Shown here: one piece after another, positions 56,911-64,000 of the stretch
Layout of the letters: the number at the start of each line of letters is the position of its first letter
Numbering within the stretch: the first letter of the stretch is position 1
NCBI GenBank assembly: GCA_036172665.1
Contig: CM069876.1
Span: 9,176,001-9,240,000, forward strand
Reading direction: 5' to 3'
Source: Prosopocoilus inquinatus
Lineage: Eukaryota; Arthropoda; Insecta; Coleoptera; Lucanidae
DNA length: 64,000 bases
Position numbers and translations under genes: made by a program
The notes under the pieces: model-generated
The model's database searches: none
What the model saw: only the letters and a program-made list of their open reading frames with translations
What the model was told of the DNA's origin: nothing

Positions 56911-57184
56911 ATGCCTGGACGGTCCAAGTGGTAAGGGACCGACTTAGCAATCTTAAGGTCGTGAGTTCGCACCCCGCTCGAAATATTTCTCGGGGATGGT
57001 CGTTACTCACTTCAGGTACCCTTCAGTGTCGGGAAGAAAATTCGATACTGCTTCCCCTAAAAACAGCAACGAAGTTTGTAAGTAGCAAAGCCATGGAACA
57101 CTTTACACACACTCCCACTCCTGAGGTCCAGACAAGTCTATGACTTAGGATCCCGTCGGGCAAACACCACAGTTTAAAAAAAAA
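56911..57184 (+). mobile_element. tRNA-derived SINE
   Basis: The head looks like a tRNA. A box-like TCCAAGTGGTAAGG at about 56923 is followed about 30 bp on by box B-like GTGAGTTCGCACCCC at about 56961. These are the internal promoters for RNA polymerase III. A body of about 200 bp unrelated to tRNA follows, and then an A-run at 57176-57184. It does not encode protein (the two overlapping frames of 71 and 65 codons are incidental). It would depend on a LINE for movement. No clear target duplication could be read. Confidence 0.75.
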
Positions 57185-57600
57185 TCTAACCAATATTTCT
57201 GACATCTGAAATAACTGCAACTCTTAAAATTAAAATAATTAAATTAATGAGGCACCTGTTATTCCGGTAATGCGTAATTGGTAATAAATTGTGTAACTGA
57301 CATTTGCTCATTCTTTTAGCAGAGCAAAAGTTAACATAAGGCATTTTTTTACCATGTAAACCCTATGGCCACAGTCAAAAAAAAAATGTATATTTACTGT
57401 TCAAGGCGAGTTTAGTTGTTCGGTGCATGTGGCCATTACTACATTCTTCAAAAGAACTGAAAATATCGCCCGCTTTTAACATGATATGTATTTACTTCCA
57501 AATTATAAATAAATTGTTAAAATAGCAAAATATTTTCACAAGTCACAACACTGAGCGGCGGATTAAGCATTTTTATTAGATAAAGTCCGCCGATCGGCGG

Positions 57601-59775
57601 TCTTATTAGTTTTTAGCTCAATATTCCGCCGTGCTTGCGCATATCAATTGAATTTTGGGGGGAATTATGGATTAAGATTATTTAAACCGCCGGACGGCAA
57701 TGCATGGTTCCGCCGGTGGACGTTTAGATATACTATAAAAAATACCCAAATATTAACTTACAAATATTAACTTATCCTACAAAACGTCACTTTATACAAA
57801 TTTTTCTTAAAATGTAAAAATATTAATAAAATTCTGTACCTTTGAGTTCCGTCGGTGTTCAACTTGTGCGATATTTGCTCAGGACTTTTTTTCAATAGTT
57901 AAATTTTTTAATTAAAGTTAAGTAAAGCTCGTAGAAAGATAATTTTAGAGAACCTTTAATTTTTCTTTGAATATAAATTTACTGTTTCTGTCAGTAACGC
58001 TACTGTTTAGACCAAGCCTTCTTAAAGTATGGTTGGCGACTGGCGACCCCATATGAGGTCATGTAACTGAATTTGGAGGTCGCGTAAATTTTAGCAAAAG
58101 TAAATCATTTCTGGACTCGCAATTCAAACAAAATTTAAGTTTTTATGTAAAAGTAAAATTTGGCTTTCTTTTATTATCAGCAAATGTTTTCATTATAATC
58201 CTGCTTTATTAACCTTTACAGCCGGGATCGCGAAAATATTGTTTGTTCGAGTAAAATGGGTCGCCAAGTCAGAAAGTTTGAGAAGCCCTGGTTTATACAA
58301 CCGGAATGTCCCCCATGATTATGAAGGACTAATTTGTTGCTAAAACGGTAAAATTTTGGGAGACAGAGAGGTAGACCATTTTCCAATTCATCTGAAACAT
58401 CTCCCCAACATAATACAGAAGTACCTATACGTGTAATAATTACTTTTCTCCGCACGCTTAAAAATCTCAACTAAATTTTTGATGTCACAACTAATTTTTT
58501 AGTGAAAATAATCCCAGCTGAAAAGACAAATTATAGTTGAAATGACCATGTAATTTTTAAGCGTGCGTACGTTAAGAACGTTCAGTGACCTCTAAAAATG
58601 AATGATACTTTCTCAATTTCTCTGCAAAATTTGTTAAAGAGACTGCATGAAATATGAACTTGGTATGGTTTATTTCTAAAGATTTGGTTTACCCGATTTG
58701 AGTATTATAAATTTTTGTTTTGTTAATTTTATTTCTCAAGGTTTCTATACTTATTTAAAAATTTTATTGGTCAAGTAGCTCCGAAAAAGCAACTAAAAAC
58801 TGAGAAGGTACAAAAAATGAATCCTATGATGAGCATTGAAATGACAACGAAGAGACATTTAAATATGAATAAATAGAAAATACAGTATTTTTTATCAATT
58901 AAACGACATCTCCGAAGCGTAGCTACTGTTTAATTTAAAAAATATTTTATATTTAGAAATCATTTAAATTTAGAAATAATTTAAATTTGAAAATAATTTA
59001 AATTTAGAAATAATTGGAATTTAAAAATAACGGCGCTTTGCAATTTTCATTTTATAAAAGAAATAAAATAGATAAAGCATTTAGGTTAACTGACTTGACC
59101 AATGAATGTGTGTATCAACAAATAAAATATATTAAAGTAAATTTTCAGGAAGAGGCAGGGCCAAGCACAAGCATAACTTTCTATATTTTAATTCTACAAC
59201 AAAAAGTCAGATAATTTTTTAAAAGCCCGTAATCTATAAATTAAATAATTTTAAAAACTAACCGTCAAGACTTTGAAAAGACAATTTTATTAAACCAATA
59301 TCGGAAAAAAATTTAATAAATTCTATTTTTTATTCCAAGAACTAATTTAACGAGCAAGTTAGTTCCCTGAAAGTATAAAAATTATTACTTATTACTGGGA
59401 CTAAATATGAAGATAGAGGAAATTAAAAAAAATACTGAATGCGGAGGTAATGTTACCACAAATTATGAAATTGAGCCTCGTCTTAGAGAACAGACCACTC
59501 TTTTAAAAGAAATTTAAACGACGTGGAAAGAAAAGTCGTTACGTTTGAAACATTGTATGATATTTACTCAAATTATGATTAGTAATGCTTAAATTTTGTG
59601 TATCAGTTTCTAAGTTTATAGAATTTTTGTCATTCTTAATGTAAACCATTTCATTTGAAGCACGTTCCCAACTACATTTCAATTTCGTTTTAATTTGTGA
59701 AAAGTTACAAGTTTTGATTGTTGATTGTCATTTGTCATCCGGTTGTTTTGACATTGTCCAGCGATGTTTTTGAAC
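57601..59775. other. Unassigned DNA with a short tandem repeat
   Basis: At about 58955-59030 an 18-19 bp unit (AATTTAGAAATAATTTAA) is repeated about four times with changes. CCGCC words recur at 57625-57720, just outside the long-TIR element. No gene is recognised. Confidence 0.4.
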
Positions 59776-61211
59776 GGTGCTCAAGAAAGGAAAAATATTT
59801 GACCTGGACAATTATCGTCCTATATCTATATTCCGATCGTTGTCCAAGATATTTGAAAAAATTTTACATTTTACATTATTTAATATTTTATTTCTTCAAA
59901 ACAAAATATTAAATAATACCCTATATGGTTTTCTTTCTGGCAAAACTTGCGAAGATGCTCTTTATCATTCAGTCTTAGAAATTCTGAAATGTCTCGATAA
60001 AAGAACTAAAGTAGCCGGTGTTTATTTCGATTTAAGTAAGGTTTTTGATACGATCAACCATAATCTGATGTTAAGCAAATTGTTTAAGTAGGGCGTGCGC
60101 GGTATAGTCTTGGAATTATTCAAATCATATTTAACAGGTAGAAGTCAAGGTCATTTGTATAACTGGAACTCTACATTCAAAATGAAAAAGATTATTTTTC
60201 CCAACCGCAATCAATTGTGAGAGGGATGCCTCAAGGATCTATATTGGGTCCTTTGCTATTCGTCATTTATGTTAATGTTGTGTTAATGTTAATGTATCAG
60301 TTTGCAGATTATACGTCGTATTTCATTAAATGAGGCACTATCAAAAATATCGTACTACTAATCCGAAAACTAGTTTCAGATATGAGTATTTGGTGCAAAA
60401 ATAGCGATCTCTTTTTAAATACTGTAAAAACTAATATCATTTTGTATAATGCCACTGAGAATATTGAATCATTTTACGTCAATTTTAATAATAAATCACT
60501 ACTACAAGTAACAAAACCAAATTTCTCGGAGTCGACATTGATTATAATTTAAAATGGAACTATCATATAGAAGGCCTTTCAGCTAAGCTCTCTAGCGCTC
60601 ATTTTGCTATCTATAAAATCAGATTAATTAACACAAAATAAAACAATTTTATTTTGCTTACGTCCAATCAAGACTTGTGTATGGTCTCATTTTTTGGAGA
60701 GCTTCTCCTCTTTTCCAAAACGTATTCGTTATGCAAAAAACGATAATTAGATGTATCTTTTCTTCTAATAGCTTTAAAACCAATATTGATATAACATCTG
60801 CCGCGCATACCAGACATGGTCAGAATTTGAGTATACCAAACCATAACCTCTCTGCTTTTGAAAAAGGTCCGTACTATAGAAGCATCAAAGCGTACAGTGC
60901 TCTACCTCCGACAATACGAAACATTAGTAATGATAAAAAATTTAAAAGAATTTTACACAACTTTCTTCTTGATAATTGCTTTTACAGCTTTAATGAATTT
61001 CTCTCAGCCTGTGAACAGTAAAGCAATTTTATTGTAATGTTTAATTTTTTCTGTGTTATTTTTGTCTACTGTATTATATTGTGTATCGAGTCATTTTGAC
61101 AAAATGTCCTCGTTACATTACATTTCTTTTCTAATCTCTAATGTACATATAAAGTACCTGACAATGCTGTGGTTTTTTGACTTTATGGCAATAAAAATGA
61201 TTGATTGATTG
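59776..61211 (+). pseudogene. LINE reverse transcriptase, 5'-truncated (CR1-like)
   Basis: The plus strand starts abruptly inside RT with VLKKG, then FDLDNYRPISIFRSLSKIFE and YFDLSKVFDTINHNLMLSKL to a stop at 60089. In other frames follow GVRGIVLELFKSYLTGRSQ, IVRGMPQGSILGPLLFVIYV and a damaged palm (QFADYTSYFI instead of FADDT). The C-terminal part is open again at 60677-61021 (LSAFEKGPYYRSIKAYSALP, PTIRNISNDKKFKRILHNFL). The 3' end has GGCAATAAAAATGATTGATT, a short (TTGA)n tail. The missing second Asp of the palm plus stops make it inactive. Confidence 0.85.
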
Positions 61212-63535
61212 GACAATCGAAGCATTATTGTACTTACCAGTCCTAGACTGAGCTTGTTTTTTTCTTTTTTCCAGTTACGGTTTCCCCTTTTTTTAATTCA
61301 GACCACTACGGGTTGTAGCTTCACACATTTTAATCAGAGGTAAACTTTTAGAAAGAAATAAATTGTAACATCTCGCATTCTCCAAAGCAGGGTTTATATA
61401 AATCCAAAACTGTCAGCTGAACGGTTTAAATCATTTTTTCGTTCTAAACCTAATCAAGTTTACTATTAAAAAGTTCAATTACGTACTCTCTTTACGGGAT
61501 ACAAATTAAAATTAAAATCGTTTTTTTACTTTTAGTTTTACACAAAATTCAACACGCGTATTTTTGTTGTAAATTGTTTGGTCAGCATTTCGCAAGTACG
61601 GTCAGCGACGTCGTCTTAATTGCTGTGGAAACTGTTCACATGAATTAGCGACGTTTGCTTTGCTTGCAGATCAAAGTCATTTTCGATCTCCGGGACGTAA
61701 GTAAAATTACCGTTTTAAAAGAGGGGATTCCATGCTGAAAATTGAAATTCAAGTTGTTGAACTTAGTTGAAATGCTGGACTAGCAGATCGTATTTCATTC
61801 AAATCAATTAACGCGCTCGCTCATTATTTATACTTCAACGAAACGTTAATAATTTTGGATGCATCGATCTTTGGACCTGAACCTTTTCAAAAAGGTTATG
61901 GAGTATGGTATAAAAAGGGGAAATTTGTAGTCTAATGATGCATTCATTATTATTATTATTATTATTATTGAGATTCAAGCAGTGAATTAGTTAAAATCAG
62001 TGATTTATTTTTAATTGGAGTATTCATTAATTAATATATGTATTTAGTTTAAAGTTATTCGTGAATCGGTCCCTGGAGGGCGGCGTTCAAGTGTTGTGTA
62101 GGAAGGTTCAGTGATATAATCCTTAAATTAATTACTACTTTTCGTATCCCACTGCAAACGAGAGTTCGATATAAGTGAAAACGGAACGAGTTACAACATT
62201 TTTTTCTTTCGCATAGAAAATCTGATCTGATCGTGACAGAGTGGAGTACGCCCTTATCAGTTCGTGACAGTATAACATGCTTATCAACTCAAAGAAATGA
62301 AAAATTATGTGTATCAGTATAAAAAATCAGGAAGCAAAGCTTAAAATTGACAGAGTTCAAATCCAGTAAGTAGGAAATACGTACATTATTAACAATTATC
62401 TGTTGGATTTTTTTGTTTTTAATTTTACAGTTAGCCTGTTATTTGTAGTGTCACAGTACTCTTTAAAATCTTACAGGTCTGGTTCGACACACCAAGTTAC
62501 ATCAAGTATAGGCAGCCTAAAAGTCTACCGTCGAGTTAGCGAGGTTTTTGATAAAGTTAATTCTAATCTAGAAATTTAAAATAATATGTGCATCAGGTGA
62601 TATTTCTTTCTTGTATAAAATATGTCAAAAATTACCGCAGAGAACTGTCGAATTAACCAATAAACATTCACTACGGTATGCTGTCTCTGTCACTTTTTAT
62701 CAAAATTAACATCTTGTCATATGGCTTTGGATAAACTCATGAAGCCTAGAACAACAGTGAAATTGAAAATGAATTTAAATAATGAATGTCATCTGTTTAT
62801 ACTACGATTGGTATTAATTGCATAAATCAATAACAATCTTTATAAATAAAATAGGTAACTTAACTAGTAGCGGCATATCTTTTCCCATTGATCTTTTATT
62901 CATGAGGTTTAGCGTAATTACGAATTTCAATCATCTCAATGTTTAAAATATGTATTATATTTATTTCTAACTCAAACAAAAGCTTTTATTAGAACTATTC
63001 AGACACTATGCAAAGCAAATTGCAATCAATATTGTAGGCGTGGGTTCTCATATATCCCTAAGTATTCTGGCATAATTACACATTCTTAATTACAGCTTAC
63101 ATTCCATACACCTACAAAATTTAATTATAGTAAAGGACGGGAAAGTAATGTTTTATTGAGATTTCCATTCCGTGCTTGTTTTGCTTACGCCCACGAGTTT
63201 CTCGGAAGATATGCACTCGACTACATCAACTTAAAATTTTTACAGTACATGTTTATTTCTGTGTACAAGTACAGTACACAAGAGGGAATTTAAAAAACAA
63301 ATTACCTTGATAGCACACAATGTTTATCAATATTGATGTGAATCAGCATCAAATAAGAAAATCTTCAGAACATTTATACATTTTGTATCTCTTGAGTTAA
63401 CTCAGTTGGGGTTTTATGCCCCAATTTTTACTTGAAAATAAATTTGTTTTTTTTTTTTAAATTGCCTTTTCTACATTCTGATTTCTAGAAATGGACATAC
63501 TCTTTTTTCAATTATTATATTAAACCTTTTCCATT
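61212..63535. other. AT-rich DNA with an (ATT)n microsatellite
   Basis: About eight ATT triplets lie at 61945-61969. No gene is recognised. A short RT-like peptide (EVFDKVNSNLEI) near 62538-62575 is too short to call. Confidence 0.4.
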
Positions 63536-63684
63536 TTTCTTCAGAAATTTTTAAACTGTTTTTTTCATTTCTTGTATCCAATTAATGCTCTATAATTTTT
63601 GTTAATTTTCTTATTTCTTTATATTCCTATAGATGCATTTTAAAAGATTCTTCGTCAGAAGTGGTTTTTACAATGTGTACTTAT

Positions 63685-64000
63685 TTTTTGAATTCTTGTT
63701 CTCCTATACTTCTAAGATTCAAGTCACATGGAATAACAGAATCAAATTTTCACTGAAGAACATACAAGGATCAACATTGCTTTCTTGTAAATTACACTGT
63801 ACGAGATATTCAATTAGGCATTTGTACCAACACTTCGAACTTGCTTCAGGCCATATAAGCTCCGAATTAACATACACGATCTGTACCATCAGTATAACCT
63901 TGGGGCTGCTTCATATAAATATCTTTTTCGAGTGTTCCGTTGAGAAATGCGATTTTTACGTCAAACTGTTTAATACACCAATCTGCAAGACAGCAACACC
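63685..64000 (-). pseudogene. Ty1/copia reverse transcriptase fragment (partial, at window edge)
   Basis: Reading leftwards from the edge: WCIKQFDVKIAFLNGTLEKD, then IYMKQPQGYTDGTD. This is the copia RT signature QFDVKTAFLNGXLEEXIYMXQPXGF with the first catalytic Asp. A stop follows DRVC. In another frame a YGLKQ-like stretch, then KCLIEYLVQCNLQESNVDPC and MFFSEN continue the RT (the usual ADPCVF region) to about 63700. The YVDD active site should follow but is not readable. The upstream parts (integrase, gag) lie beyond 64000. Confidence 0.8.

Larger units (their letters stand above)
56356..57600. mobile_element. Long-TIR element with palindromic tips, holding a SINE
   Basis: Both ends are the self-complementary CCGCCGATCGGCGG. 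The arms then share AAGTC..ATAAAGT / AATCCTTAATCCGC-type text (56370-56400 against 57555-57590 inverted). Further in they share GCTRTTTTAA and ATAATTTGGAARTAAA (56425-56462 against 57498-57535). Arms are about 110-130 bp and total length 1245 bp. A SINE (56911-57184) and a smaller hairpin (56475-56663) lie inside. No transposase was found, and the superfamily is unclear. Confidence 0.65.

Noticed and set aside
62538..62575. RT-like peptide EVFDKVNSNLEI
   Set aside because: It resembles the SKAFDKVNHNLL motif of LINEs, but is only about 12 codons with no other RT motif nearby.

Overview
This window looks like gene-poor, repeat-dense nuclear DNA from an arthropod, most probably an insect; beetle is a guess. 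The reasons are strong A+T richness, no bacterial-style gene packing, insect-type transposon families (several mariner/Tc1 relatives, pogo-like, PIF/Harbinger-like, piggyBac-like, hAT and MULE/FLYWCH remnants, CR1/Jockey-group LINEs, a Ty1/copia piece, a tRNA-derived SINE), and possible short introns. No rRNA, true tRNA or CRISPR array was found. The only long unbroken protein gene is a mariner-like transposase (30058-31122, minus).

Layout. 1-120 (minus) holds the probable first 40 codons of a host membrane-protein gene that runs off the left edge. 2.9-6.4 kb is a nest: an outer inverted-repeat element holds LINE sequence, and that is interrupted by another inverted-repeat element of about 950 bp. 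7.86-13.46 kb is a transposon chain: a decayed mariner with a Harbinger-like MITE inside it, a decayed Tc1 element abutting it across a shared TA, a long-TIR element carrying a cysteine-rich protein relic and a foldback repeat, then a piggyBac-like 3' scrap. 14.7-16.2 kb and 43.96-44.89 kb are two copies of one TIR element; the first holds a 556-bp MITE, and the second shows the empty site. 16.66-17.26 kb is a foldback-family relic enclosing an exon-like segment. 21.5-24.3 kb holds a pogo-type element and LINE relics, and 26.9-27.4 kb a MULE relic. 29.9-31.3 kb is the intact mariner, with a nonsense-carrying sister at 46.6-47.9 kb. 32.3-38.6 kb holds three LINE pieces, a hAT scrap and a MITE split by a LINE. 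39.1-43.0 kb holds hairpin and long-TIR elements. 48.1-49.3 kb is a striking near-perfect array of direct and inverted 312-bp units. 51.4-57.6 kb holds more MITEs and a SINE inside a long-TIR element. 59.8-61.2 kb is another LINE, and 63.7-64.0 kb a copia reverse transcriptase fragment cut by the window edge.

What works together. Almost everything here is mobile DNA. The autonomous parts (transposases, reverse transcriptases) are nearly all broken, while the non-autonomous parts (MITEs, SINE, foldback units) keep clear ends. The most unusual pattern is the foldback family, present at five places with the same head-to-tail then head-to-head design, once around an exon-like sequence, and with a 35-codon frame that recurs between copies. 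Two further exon candidates (18058-18178 and 28141-28747) carry good splice signals but no recognised protein. All calls are by eye; boundaries without a stated target duplication are approximate.
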